From Brevibacterium sp. CBA3109 (GTDB lineage Bacteria > Actinomycetota > Actinomycetes > Actinomycetales > Brevibacteriaceae), in the NCBI RefSeq assembly GCF_040256645.1, contig NZ_CP158281.1, positions 3,038,001-3,102,000 of the forward strand: 64,000 bases of DNA, in the 5' to 3' direction. Made by a program: the position numbers and the translations under genes. Below the pieces are notes generated by a model. That model had not been told where the DNA came from and did no database searches. It saw nothing but the letters and a program-made list of their open reading frames with translations. This document shows positions 7,667-17,445 of this stretch, piece after piece; the stretch's first letter is position 1, and each line of letters begins with the position of its first letter.

Positions 7667-9166
7667 ATGACCGCTCGAGACAACGTCACCTCTACAACAG
7701 CGCCCTCTGCAACAGCGACCGATCGGCCTCGACTGGCCAGTCAGCTGGTCCGTCGCAAGTCGATCAGCAGCATGGTCGAGGACACCCAGGACGCGTCCAC
7801 CGGCGGTCTGCGCAGAACCTTCGGCGTCTTCCAGCTGACGATGATCAGTGTCGGCGCCACCTTGGGCACAGGCATCCTCGTCATCCTCGGCGAGGCCGTT
7901 CCGATCGCTGGCCCTGCCGTCTGGCTGGCCTTCATCCTGGCTGGAATCACCGCTCTGCTCTCTGCCGTCAGCTATGCGGAGATGGCGGGCATGGTTCCTG
8001 TGTCGGGGTCAAGCTATTCGTATTCCTATGCGACCCTCGGCGAAGGCGTGGCCTGGGTCTGCGGGTGGTGCCTCGTCCTCGAGTACGCGGTCTCCGTGGC
8101 TGCGGTGGCCGTCGGTGCCGCCGACTACGTCAATGAGACGCTGCGGATCTTCGGGATGTCGCTGCCGCCGTCACTGTCGGCTGGCCCCGATGGTGAAGGC
8201 GGAGTCATCAACCTCTCGGCACTCGTCGTCGTCCTCCTCGCCACGGTCCTGCTCATGCGCGGGGCCAAGGAATCCGGCATCGTCAACACGATCATCGTGT
8301 TCGTCAAGCTCGGCATCCTCATCTTCTTCGCCATCGTCGCGTTCACCGCGTTCAAGGCCGGCAACTTCGCGCCGATGCTGCCTATGGGCGCCGCCGGAGT
8401 CACCGCCGCGGCGTCGAGTGTGTTCTTCTCCTACATCGGCTTCGATGCTGCGTCGACTGCCGGTGAGGAGGCGAAGAACCCGAAACGGGACCTGCCGCGG
8501 GCGATCATCCTCTCGATGGTCATCGTCACCACCATGTACGTACTGGTGGCCGTGGCTGCAATCGGTGCCCGGCAGTGGCAGTGGTTCGAGACCTCAACCG
8601 CTCCCCTGGTCCAGATCGTCCACGAACTCACGCAGTCGAACCTCGCGGTCTTCATCTTCGCCGTCTCCGCGGTGCTCGCGATCCTGTCGGTCGTCATCAC
8701 CGTCCTCTACGGACAGTCACGCATCCTGCTCACGATGTCGCGCGACGGCATGGTCCCGAAGGTCTTCGGCATCGTCTCTCCGCGCACGGGCACTCCCCTG
8801 GTGGGAACCCTGGTCACAGGTGTGCTCGTAGCGATAACTGCGGCACTGATCCCGCTGGGCGAACTCGCGAATGCCACGAGCATCGGCACTCTGTTCGCCT
8901 TCTGTCTCGTCAACATCGCGGTCATCTATCTCCGCGCCAAACGCCCGGACCTGCCGCGCTCATTCAAGGTGCCCTTCGGTCCGGTCATCCCGATCCTCGG
9001 CTCCCTGGCATGCGCGTTCCTCATGATCAACCTCGGCGGGACCACCTGGGTGGTCTTCGGCCTCTGGATGCTCGTCGGCTTCGTCGTCTACCTCACCTAC
9101 AGCCGCCGCCACTCACGCGTCGGCGCACTCAGCACCAGCGACTACCGCGCCAGCATCTCACGCTAG
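7667..9166 (+). CDS. Cationic amino acid permease (APC superfamily, CAT type)
   Basis: About 499-residue membrane protein with 12 or more predicted transmembrane segments. The start is the ATG at 7667; the longer open frame upstream crosses a tandem repeat. The hydrophilic N-terminus ends in LRRTFGVFQLTMISVGATLGTGI, the first-helix signature of the CAT family, and the IGFDAASTAGEEAKNPKRDLP loop is also characteristic. By family it moves Arg/Lys or related amino acids by proton coupling; the substrate is inferred. No neighbour suggests a pathway. A strong bidirectional terminator lies downstream. Confidence 0.88.
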   Translation: MTARDNVTSTTAPSATATDRPRLASQLVRRKSISSMVEDTQDASTGGLRRTFGVFQLTMISVGATLGTGILVILGEAVPIAGPAVWLAFILAGITALLSAVSYAEMAGMVPVSGSSYSYSYATLGEGVAWVCGWCLVLEYAVSVAAVAVGAADYVNETLRIFGMSLPPSLSAGPDGEGGVINLSALVVVLLATVLLMRGAKESGIVNTIIVFVKLGILIFFAIVAFTAFKAGNFAPMLPMGAAGVTAAASSVFFSYIGFDAASTAGEEAKNPKRDLPRAIILSMVIVTTMYVLVAVAAIGARQWQWFETSTAPLVQIVHELTQSNLAVFIFAVSAVLAILSVVITVLYGQSRILLTMSRDGMVPKVFGIVSPRTGTPLVGTLVTGVLVAITAALIPLGELANATSIGTLFAFCLVNIAVIYLRAKRPDLPRSFKVPFGPVIPILGSLACAFLMINLGGTTWVVFGLWMLVGFVVYLTYSRRHSRVGALSTSDYRASISR

Positions 9167-9219
9167 CCGGGCTGCACCGGGCGCAGCACAAGCAGTCTTC
9201 AAGGAGCACTCCCAACAGC

Positions 9220-9291
9220 CCCCACAACTACCTGAGGGCGGCCCAGCAACCTTGCGCGAGGTTGCTGGGCCGCCCTCAGGTAGTTGTGGGG
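9220..9291. terminator. Perfect 33-bp inverted repeat between convergent genes
   Basis: Arms 9220-9252 and 9259-9291 are exact reverse complements around a 6-nt loop (TGCGCG). It lies between the convergent permease and rlmB genes and would terminate both. A perfect 33-bp stem is far longer than a normal terminator. Confidence 0.85.
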
Positions 9292-9308
9292 CGATGACAG
9301 CCGGCAGA

Positions 9309-10244
9309 TCAGCCGCGGCGGGTGCGGGCGACCTCGTAGAGGGAGACGGCCGCGGCGATTCCCGCGTTGAGGGACTCCGTGGTCGCCGCGATCGGGATCG
9401 AGACGATCTGATCACACTTGTCGGCGATGAGGCGAGAGATGCCCTTGCCCTCGGAGCCGACGACGATGCACAGCGGGTCGCGGCTGAAGCTCAGCTCCGG
9501 CAGCTCGACGTCTCCGTCCATGTCGAGTCCGACGACGAAGACGTTCTGCTTCTTGAGCTCGTCGATGGCGCGAGCCAGGTTGACGACCTGGGCGATCTTG
9601 ATGCGGGCCGCAGCACCGGCGGAGGTCTTCCACGCGGCAGCGGTCATCGACGCGGCGCGACGCTCGGGAATGATGACGCCGTGACCACCGAAGGCTGCGG
9701 CGGAACGCACGATCGCACCGAGGTTTCTGGGATCGGTGATGCCGTCGAGTGCCACGAGCAGCGGAGCCTCGGCGCGGTCGGCTGCAACCGCGAGCAGGTC
9801 ACGGGGCTCGGCGTATTCGTAAGGAGGGATCTGCAGGGCGATGCCCTGGTGGATCGCATCATCGGTAAGCCGGTCAAGGTCGGGCTTGCTCGCTTCGAGC
9901 ATCGAGATGCCGCGCTTGGTCGCCAGGGTGATGGCCTCCCGGACACGGTCGTCCGAGTCGATGCGTCCGGCGACGTACATCGTGGTTGCGGGAACGTCCT
10001 CACGCAGAGCTTCGAGCACCGAGTTGCGCCCGGCGACCATGTTCGGACCGTTCTCCTTCTTGCGGCGCCTGGCCTGATGGGCGCTCGACGCCTTCTTGGC
10101 CGCTGCCGACTTATGTGCCTTGTGATAGACACGGTCCTCGGCTTTGGGCGTGGGGCCCCTGCCTTGGAGGCTGCGCTTGTTCTTGCCGCCGGAGCCCTTG
10201 GTCGGGCCCTTCTTCGAGCCGCCGGCGCGTGGGTTGGAAGCCAT
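9309..10244 (-). CDS. rlmB: 23S rRNA 2'-O-ribose methyltransferase, RlmB/TrmH type
   Basis: 311-residue SpoU/TrmH-class SAM-dependent RNA methyltransferase, expected to methylate G2251 of 23S rRNA. A basic, disordered N-terminal tail of about 70 residues (Lys/Gly/Arg-rich) precedes the substrate-binding domain, which begins at VAGRNSVLEAL. The knotted SpoU domain shows TDPRNLGAIVRSA (motif 1), VVGSEGKGI (motif 2) and IPIAATTESLNAGIAAAVSLYEV (motif 3). It lies 79 bp downstream of cysS on the same strand, a pairing common in actinobacteria. The ATG at 10242-10244 is the only well-placed start. The modification site is inferred from the family. Confidence 0.93.
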   Translation of the reverse strand: MASNPRAGGSKKGPTKGSGGKNKRSLQGRGPTPKAEDRVYHKAHKSAAAKKASSAHQARRRKKENGPNMVAGRNSVLEALREDVPATTMYVAGRIDSDDRVREAITLATKRGISMLEASKPDLDRLTDDAIHQGIALQIPPYEYAEPRDLLAVAADRAEAPLLVALDGITDPRNLGAIVRSAAAFGGHGVIIPERRAASMTAAAWKTSAGAAARIKIAQVVNLARAIDELKKQNVFVVGLDMDGDVELPELSFSRDPLCIVVGSEGKGISRLIADKCDQIVSIPIAATTESLNAGIAAAVSLYEVARTRRG

Positions 10245-10323
10245 GTGAATCCTTAAGAGTCGTAGGTGGTCACGAACCGAAGTTCGTCACCGGGAGAGAT
10301 TTCCTGAGAAGAGTGCAGTGGGG

Positions 10324-11775
<1,452 letters not shown>

Positions 11776-11782
11776 ATATTTA

Positions 11783-11788
11783 AGTCTA
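11783..11788 (-). promoter_or_regulatory. Leaderless -10 box (TAGACT) of cysS
   Basis: Minus-strand TAGACT, 7 nt before the GTG start of cysS; there is no ribosome site between them. Confidence 0.6.
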
Positions 11789-11892
11789 CCGGGGACAGGC
11801 GGGGTGTTGCCGCCTGAGCGGAGAGCATGACCAGCGGGCGACTATGAGGTCTCCAACATTTGATATGTGATTGTAACTCAGATCACGTGATA

Positions 11893-11908
11893 TGTGGCAC
11901 ATTTCACA
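11893..11908. promoter_or_regulatory. Candidate CRP/GlxR-type operator upstream of metP-like gene
   Basis: The 16-mer TGTGGCACATTTCACA matches the actinobacterial CRP/GlxR consensus TGTGANNTANNTCACA with two deviations. It lies about 180 bp upstream of the importer start and just upstream of a TATGCT -10-like hexamer (11921-11926). A direct repeat of TGATATGTG surrounds it. No riboswitch fold was recognised in the 296-bp gap. Confidence 0.4.
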
Positions 11909-12071
11909 GAAAACTCCCAGTATGCTGGAAAGTAAGTCAACGCGACCGCGTCTGCTCCACTACGAGGAGACCCCCTCGGAAGCGGAACGCGAACTTGCCG
12001 GCAGCACGGTCACAGCAGCCCTGACACCGGCATCAATCTCATACACCCGTGGTTGGACAGAAAGGAACACC

Positions 12072-13637
12072 ATGTCTTCCACCAAATCACCCCAGAGGGA
12101 GGTCTTCGCCTCCCGTGGCGCGTTCATCTTCGCAGCCATCGGTTCAGCAGTGGGCCTCGGCAATATCTGGCGCTTCCCATATGTCGCCTATGAGAACGGC
12201 GGCGGCGCGTTCCTCATTCCTTACCTCATCGCCCTCCTCACAGCCGGAATTCCGCTGCTCTTCTTCACCTATGCGCTCGGCCACCGGACTCGAGCGGCTG
12301 CACCTCTGGCCTATCGCTCCTTCAGCCGAGCTGCGGAACCGATCGGCTGGTTCAAAACTGGAATCGCCTTCATCATCGGCATCTACTACGCCGCCATCAT
12401 CGGCTGGGCGGGCTGCTTCATGTTCTTCTCCCTCAAACTGTCGTGGGGAGACGACGCGGAGAGCTTCTTCTTCGGTGAGTACCTCCACCTGGGCGACCCC
12501 GGCGTATCGTTCGAATTCGTCCCCGGTGTGCTCATCCCGGTCATTCTGGTCTGGATAGTCACCGTCGGCATTCTCATCCTCGGCGTGCAGAATGGAATCG
12601 CCCGCTTCTCGAAGCTCTTCATTCCGCTGCTTGTCGTCGTCTTCCTCATCCTCGTCATCAGGTCACTCTTCCTGCCGGGTGCCGGCGCGGGTCTCAATGC
12701 ACTCTTCACGCCGAACTTCGAGGCGCTCACCGATCCGGGAGTATGGATCGCGGCCTACGGTCAGATCTTCTTCTCACTGTCGATCTGCTTCGGCATCATG
12801 ATCACCTATGCCTCGTACCTCAAGAAAAAGACGAACCTCACCGGCGCCGGCCTGGTTGTCGGGTTCTCCAACTCGGCGTTTGAGATCCTCGCCGGAATCG
12901 GCGTATTCGCGGCATTGGGCTTCATGGCCGCAGCACAGGGAACTGCCGTCGGCGACGTCGCATCGGGCGGCATCGGCCTCGCCTTCGTCGCGTTCCCGAC
13001 CTTGATCTCGCAAATGCCCGGTGGTGCCTTCTTCGGCTTTGCGTTCTTCGCCTGCCTTGTCTTTGCCGGCCTCACCTCGCTCATCTCGATCGTGCAGGTG
13101 CCGATCCAGGCGCTGCGCGAGAAGTTCGGCTGGAGCAACAAGCTCTCCGTCTTCATCGTCGGAGGCCTCATGGCCGTTATCTCGGTGCTGCTGATGACGA
13201 CGATCACCGGACTCTACGTTCTCGACACCATGGATGCGTGGGCGAACAACCTCGGAATCGTCGGGGCTGCAGTGCTCGCACTGGTCATGGTCGGCTGGGT
13301 CCTGCGCAAGCTTCCGGTCCTGCGCGATCATCTCAACGCGGTCTCGAGCTTCAAGGTCAACAAAATCTGGCTCGCCTGTGTCGGTGTGATCACGCCTGTG
13401 CTGCTCATCTACATGCTCATTCAGCAGATCATCACCTTTGCCACCGAAGGCTATGAGGACTACCCACCAGGCCTGTTGGGCGTCTTCGGCTGGGGCATGA
13501 TCGGCCTGTTGGCAGTGGTCTCCATCGTACTCACGCTGGTGAAATGGCCGCAGTCGTCCATCGATGCGACCAAGATCGCTATCGCCGATTCCGTCGCAGA
13601 AGAGAACAAAGCTGCTGAACAGAACAAGGGAGTTTGA
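12072..13637 (+). CDS. metP: NSS-family sodium:amino acid symporter (MetP-like)
   Basis: 521-residue transporter of the neurotransmitter:sodium symporter (SLC6/LeuT) family. The unwound first helix reads GSAVGLGNIWRFPY, the Na+/substrate-site signature, followed by ENGGGAFLIPY; 11-12 membrane segments follow. The start is ATG 12072 after GAAAGGA; the upstream open frame lacks a ribosome site. A 34-codon partner gene begins one base after the stop. This arrangement matches Corynebacterium MetP-MetS, which imports methionine and alanine, so those substrates are likely but not shown. A CRP/GlxR-like site lies upstream and a strong terminator follows the pair. Confidence 0.88.
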   Translation: MSSTKSPQREVFASRGAFIFAAIGSAVGLGNIWRFPYVAYENGGGAFLIPYLIALLTAGIPLLFFTYALGHRTRAAAPLAYRSFSRAAEPIGWFKTGIAFIIGIYYAAIIGWAGCFMFFSLKLSWGDDAESFFFGEYLHLGDPGVSFEFVPGVLIPVILVWIVTVGILILGVQNGIARFSKLFIPLLVVVFLILVIRSLFLPGAGAGLNALFTPNFEALTDPGVWIAAYGQIFFSLSICFGIMITYASYLKKKTNLTGAGLVVGFSNSAFEILAGIGVFAALGFMAAAQGTAVGDVASGGIGLAFVAFPTLISQMPGGAFFGFAFFACLVFAGLTSLISIVQVPIQALREKFGWSNKLSVFIVGGLMAVISVLLMTTITGLYVLDTMDAWANNLGIVGAAVLALVMVGWVLRKLPVLRDHLNAVSSFKVNKIWLACVGVITPVLLIYMLIQQIITFATEGYEDYPPGLLGVFGWGMIGLLAVVSIVLTLVKWPQSSIDATKIAIADSVAEENKAAEQNKGV

Positions 13638-13638
13638 G

Positions 13639-13743
13639 ATGGGTACGTCAGCAATCATCATGATGATCATCGCCATTGTCACCGTGTGGGGCGGGCTCGG
13701 AGCCGCGATCGTCCACCTGCGCAAGCACCCGGACGGCGAGTGA
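13639..13743 (+). CDS. metS: Small NSS transporter subunit (MetS-like)
   Basis: 34-residue single-span membrane peptide: MGTSAIIMMIIAIVTVWGG, a short linker, then a basic tail HLRKHPDGE. The length, single hydrophobic helix ending in Gly-rich residues and basic cytoplasmic tail match the MetS family of methionine/alanine import small subunits, which the large NSS protein needs for transport. The ATG at 13639 comes one base after the metP-like stop, with GGGAGTTTGAG upstream as a ribosome site. It is too short for usual gene callers and is easily missed. Confidence 0.85.
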   Translation: MGTSAIIMMIIAIVTVWGGLGAAIVHLRKHPDGE

Positions 13744-14063
13744 GCACTCCGTGACGGATTGAACTCTCACCGACGTCACGTGACCGCAGCTGAGGTTCTG
13801 AACGGCCGCTGAAAGTCAGCGAGCACTCTGGACAACAGCGAAGATGTCGAAGGCGGTCCGACTCCTGGCAACAGGAGTCGGACCGCCTTCATCGTGTCGA
13901 CCCTGACAAACGGCCTTCCTGCGAGCCACCGATTCTCATTCGGCGGGCACACTGGTCGCGACGGCTCTGCCTGGTTAGGGTGGGGGTTGAACGAACTCAT
14001 CGTCTGGCGCAATGGGCCTCGGCCCACGCCCAGAGCACAACGCCCAGAGCACTAGGAGAAGCT
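13744..14063. other. 320-bp intergenic region
   Basis: It holds the metPS terminator (13849-13890) and the upstream region of the mycothiol dehydrogenase, whose ribosome site AGGAG lies at 14054-14058. A TAGGGT hexamer at about 13974 could be a -10 box. Nothing else was recognised. Confidence 0.5.
13849..13890 (+). terminator. Terminator of the metPS-like unit
   Basis: Perfect 19-bp stem (13849-13867 with 13872-13890) closed by a GCAA tetraloop, about 105 bp after the small-subunit stop. Confidence 0.85.
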
Positions 14064-15155
14064 ATGCCACAGACCGTCAAAGGTGTCATTGCCCGCAGCA
14101 AGGGGGCACCGGTCGAACTCACCGACATCGTCATTCCCGATCCGGGCCCCGGCGAGGTCATCGTCGATGTGAAGTCGTGTGGCGTCTGCCACACGGACTT
14201 CCACTATCGCGAGGGCGGAATCAGCGACGACTACCCGTTCCTGCTCGGCCACGAATCTGCAGGCACGGTCTCAGAGATCGGAGAAGGCGTCACCGAAGTC
14301 GAGGTGGGCGATTTCGTCATCCTCAACTGGCGTGCGATCTGCGGCGAGTGCCGCGCCTGCAAGCGCGGTGAGCCCTGGTACTGCTTCGACACCCACAACG
14401 CCTCACAGAAGATGACGCTGCCCGACGGCACCGAGCTCGAGGCGGCATTGGGCATCGGCTCCTTCGCGGAGAAGACCCTGGTCGCGGCCGGACAGTGCAC
14501 GAAGGTCCCCGAGGCTGACCCTGCTGTCGTGGGCCTGCTGGGCTGCGGCGTAATGGCCGGAATCGGCGCCGCGATCAACACCGGCGAGGTCACCCGCGGC
14601 AAGTCTGTGGCCGTCATCGGCTGCGGCGGAGTCGGCTGCGCGGCCATCGCCGGTTCTGCGCTGGCAGGTGCCGGCACGATCATTGCCCTCGACATCGATG
14701 ACACGAAGCTGGAGTGGGCGAAGGATCTCGGTGCCACTCATACGGTCAATACTCGCGGCAAGAGCGAGGACGAGGTTGTCGCAGCCATCCAGGAACTGAC
14801 CGGTGGCTTCGGCGTCGATGTCGCCATCGACTCTGTGGGACGTCCCGAGACCTGGCGTCAGGCCTTCTACGGCCGTGATCTTGCGGGCACCGTGGTGCTC
14901 GTGGGCGTGCCGACTCCGGAGATGGAGTTGAGCGTGCCGCTGCTCGACGTCTTCGGTCGTGGAGGCCGCCTGAAGTCCTCCTGGTACGGCGATTGCCTGC
15001 CCGAGCGGGACTTCCCGATGCTCGTCGACCTCTATCAGCAGGGACGCGTTCCGTTGGAGAAGTTCGTCTCCGAGCGGATCGGACTCGGCGACGTCGAGAA
15101 GGCATTCGAGAAGATGAGCCAAGGCAAGGTACTGCGATCGGTGGTGGAGTTCTGA
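14064..15155 (+). CDS. S-(hydroxymethyl)mycothiol dehydrogenase
   Basis: 363-residue zinc-dependent medium-chain dehydrogenase. It oxidises the spontaneous adduct of formaldehyde and mycothiol to S-formylmycothiol, using NAD+; it is the mycothiol counterpart of glutathione-dependent formaldehyde dehydrogenase. Catalytic zinc ligands are Cys42 ([10 protein letters not shown]) and His63 (LLGHESAG); the structural zinc Cys are 93, 96, 99 and 107. The Rossmann motif is VIGCGGVG near residue 192. The long match to the family ([29 protein letters not shown]) separates it from ordinary alcohol dehydrogenases. The start is ATG 14064 after AGGAG. The stop overlaps the start of the MBL hydrolase (TGATG), which probably completes the pathway. 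mshA for mycothiol synthesis lies in the same window. Confidence 0.93.
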   Translation: MPQTVKGVIARSKGAPVELTDIVIPDPGPGEVIVDVKSCGVCHTDFHYREGGISDDYPFLLGHESAGTVSEIGEGVTEVEVGDFVILNWRAICGECRACKRGEPWYCFDTHNASQKMTLPDGTELEAALGIGSFAEKTLVAAGQCTKVPEADPAVVGLLGCGVMAGIGAAINTGEVTRGKSVAVIGCGGVGCAAIAGSALAGAGTIIALDIDDTKLEWAKDLGATHTVNTRGKSEDEVVAAIQELTGGFGVDVAIDSVGRPETWRQAFYGRDLAGTVVLVGVPTPEMELSVPLLDVFGRGGRLKSSWYGDCLPERDFPMLVDLYQQGRVPLEKFVSERIGLGDVEKAFEKMSQGKVLRSVVEF

Positions 15156-15826
15156 TGACGGCAATCGAGCACCTGGTCACGTCCGGAACGTTCTCGCTCG
15201 ATGGCGGAACCTGGGACGTGGACAACAACGTCTGGATAATCGGCGACGATTCCGAAGTCATCGTCATCGATCCCGCGCATGACGTCAACGCCATCGCGGA
15301 GAAGGTCGGGTCACGTGAGGTCAAGGCGATCCTGCTGACCCACGGTCATGACGACCATGTCGGAGTCGTCCGCGACTTCGCCCACCGGGTAGGCAACCCG
15401 CCCGTCTACCTCAACCCCGAGGACCACGTCCTGTGGGACATGACCTATGACAGCTACCGCCCCGACGCGGAAATCGCCGACGGCGACACCTGGACCGTCG
15501 GCGGGGTGAGGGTCAAAGCCCTGCACACGCCCGGACACTCCCCCGGTTCGACCTGCTTCTTCATCGAAACCGGGCTGCCGGTGCCCGCCTCAGCGGGAGC
15601 GGGCCGAGCAGTCGGCCCCGTGCTGTTCTCCGGAGACACACTCTTCCACGGCGGCCCGGGAGCCACCGGCCGTTCGCACTCGAGCTTCGAGACGATCATC
15701 GAGTCGATCAGGACCGTCCTGTTCAAGCTCCCCGATGCCACGGTCGTCCTCACCGGACACGGTGAGCCGACATCGATCGGTGCCGAAGCGCCGTCGCTGG
15801 AGGATTGGATCAAACGCGGAGAGTGA
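15155..15826 (+). CDS. MBL-fold hydrolase, probable S-formylmycothiol hydrolase
   Basis: 223-residue metallo-beta-lactamase-fold protein. The metal motif THGHDDH gives His63, His65, Asp67 and His68; later ligands are His in TPGHSPGST and Asp in FSGDTLF, with GHGEPT near the C-terminus. It starts by one-base overlap with the mycothiol dehydrogenase stop, an arrangement conserved in actinobacteria. On that basis it is the likely thioesterase that releases formate from S-formylmycothiol. A short Ala/Gly insert (PVPASAGAGRA) sits between the ligands. The activity is inferred from context, while the fold and metal site are seen directly. Confidence 0.88.
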   Translation: MTAIEHLVTSGTFSLDGGTWDVDNNVWIIGDDSEVIVIDPAHDVNAIAEKVGSREVKAILLTHGHDDHVGVVRDFAHRVGNPPVYLNPEDHVLWDMTYDSYRPDAEIADGDTWTVGGVRVKALHTPGHSPGSTCFFIETGLPVPASAGAGRAVGPVLFSGDTLFHGGPGATGRSHSSFETIIESIRTVLFKLPDATVVLTGHGEPTSIGAEAPSLEDWIKRGE

Positions 15827-15922
15827 GACTCTCACACCGCTGATTCGCCGAGATGGCCACCACCTCAACCGCCAAACGGTGCTCTGAGGCACCGAAGAGT
15901 CCACTCGGCGCCGGTCAGATTT

Positions 15923-15958
15923 AGATGCCGTGGTCGCAGATCTGCGACCACGGCATCT
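15923..15958. terminator. Terminator-like perfect palindrome
   Basis: Two 18-bp arms (15923-15940 and 15941-15958) are exact reverse complements with AGATCT at the centre, about 100 bp after the MBL hydrolase stop. It probably terminates the formaldehyde-detoxification unit. Confidence 0.75.
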
Positions 15959-16020
15959 CTTCGTCTCCACTGCTCTGTCGTCAAGGCGCACCATGCTGTC
16001 CCGGGATCGAGGTCGGGCGC

Positions 16021-16026
16021 TAGACT
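16021..16026 (+). promoter_or_regulatory. Leaderless -10 box (TAGACT) of permease gene
   Basis: TAGACT lies 6 nt before the GTG start at 16033, and no ribosome site precedes the start. Confidence 0.6.
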
Positions 16027-16032
16027 CATCTG

Positions 16033-17445
16033 GTGCCTGAATCTCCATCACCGCAGCCCCCTGTAAACGCAGACCTATCGTCAGATTCATTGACATCTGA
16101 TGCGTCGCGGGGCGGGACCGGCCTCAAGGTCGGAATGAAGCCCCGCCATCTGGTCATGATGAGCCTCGGGTCGGCGATCGGAGCCGGCCTGTTCGTGGGC
16201 TCCGGTGCCGGTGTCCAGGCTGCAGGTCCCGCCGTCCTCATCTCCTATGTGGTCGCCGGACTCATCGTCATCTTCGTCATGCGAGCCCTCGGAGAGCTCG
16301 TGGCTGCCGACCCGAACCCGGGGGCCTTCTCCCACTACGCTGGGCGAGCCATGGGTCCTGCCGCCGCATTCGCCGTCGGCGCCCTCTGGTGGGTCCAGCT
16401 CTGCCTCGTCGTTGCCGCAGAGGCCACTGCCGCCGCACAGATCGCGGTCAGCTACGTCCCGTCGATCCCGCAATGGGTCATCGCACTGGCCATCATGGTC
16501 ATCTTCACCGCGATCAACCTCACCACCTCGGGCAGCTTCGGAGAATTCGAATTCTGGTTCTCTCTCATCAAGGTCGCCTTCGTGACCCTGTTCCTCGTCC
16601 TCGGGGCCGCATACCTGTTCGGCTGGACTCCCGCAGAACCACCGGCAGCGGTCTTCACCGACGGATTCATGCCCACGGGTCTCCCCGGTGTCGCCGCTGG
16701 CCTTCTCGTCGTGGCGTTCGCCTTCGGCGGCATCGAGATCGTGGCGGTCGCCGCGGCCGAGACCGCGAATCCGAGCCGCAGCGTGACGCAGGCGATCAAA
16801 ACCATCGTGTGGCGCATCCTGTTCCTCTACATCGGTTCTGTCGCGATCATCGTCCTCGTCCTCGATTGGAAAGACGAACGGCTGAGCGAATCGCCCTTCG
16901 TCGCTGTCCTCGACACTGCCGGTCTCCCGGCCGTCGCCTCGCTCCTGGCCGCGGTCATCGTCATCGCCCTGCTGTCATCGATGAATGCCAACATCTACGG
17001 TGCCTCCAGAATGGCGTTCTCCATGTCCGAGCGGAAGATGCTGCCGACAGGACTGGGTCGCACGACCAAACGCGGCGTTCCGATGGCAGCGGTGCTGGCC
17101 ACCTCGGCGTTTGGTTTCGTGGCGGTGGCACTGAATTACTTCTGGGCCGCCGAGGTGCTCAGAATACTGCTCAACGTCGTCGGGTCGACGCTCATCGTCA
17201 CCTGGGTCGTGACGCTGGTGTCCCAGATCATCATCCGGCGTCGCGCCGAGGCCGCCGGTGACGAACTGCCGTTGAAGATGTGGCTCTTCCCCTGGCTGTC
17301 CTATGCGACGCTGGCGGGCATCGCCTTGATCATCGTCCTCGGCCTGACTGTGGAGTCCGTGCGGATCCAGATACTCGGCACTCTGGTCTTCACCGCGGCG
17401 CTCTACGGGATCGGATGCCTGGTCACGCGCAAGAGCAAGATCTGA
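16033..17445 (+). CDS. Amino acid permease (APC superfamily, AAT family)
   Basis: 470-residue, 12-span amino acid:proton symporter. The first helix signature MKPRHLVMMSLGSAIGAGLFVGSG (about residues 35-58) is diagnostic of the AAT family (AroP, GabP, LysP and relatives). The GPAVLISYVVAG, ALGELVAADPNPGAFSHYA and FAFGGIEIVAVAAAE segments agree. Substrate is not assignable from sequence. The GTG start is set by the leaderless -10 box 6 nt upstream. The last 43 bp of the gene overlap the 3' end of the convergent PanE-like gene, a long convergent overlap for bacteria. Confidence 0.88.
   Translation: MPESPSPQPPVNADLSSDSLTSDASRGGTGLKVGMKPRHLVMMSLGSAIGAGLFVGSGAGVQAAGPAVLISYVVAGLIVIFVMRALGELVAADPNPGAFSHYAGRAMGPAAAFAVGALWWVQLCLVVAAEATAAAQIAVSYVPSIPQWVIALAIMVIFTAINLTTSGSFGEFEFWFSLIKVAFVTLFLVLGAAYLFGWTPAEPPAAVFTDGFMPTGLPGVAAGLLVVAFAFGGIEIVAVAAAETANPSRSVTQAIKTIVWRILFLYIGSVAIIVLVLDWKDERLSESPFVAVLDTAGLPAVASLLAAVIVIALLSSMNANIYGASRMAFSMSERKMLPTGLGRTTKRGVPMAAVLATSAFGFVAVALNYFWAAEVLRILLNVVGSTLIVTWVVTLVSQIIIRRRAEAAGDELPLKMWLFPWLSYATLAGIALIIVLGLTVESVRIQILGTLVFTAALYGIGCLVTRKSKI

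Noticed and set aside
11776..12071. SAM riboswitch upstream of the MetP-like gene
   Set aside because: No SAM riboswitch core or paired arms were found. The gap instead has a CRP/GlxR-like site.
12774..13724. Minus-strand open frame opposite the MetP-like gene
   Set aside because: Antisense shadow of membrane helices, with no motifs.
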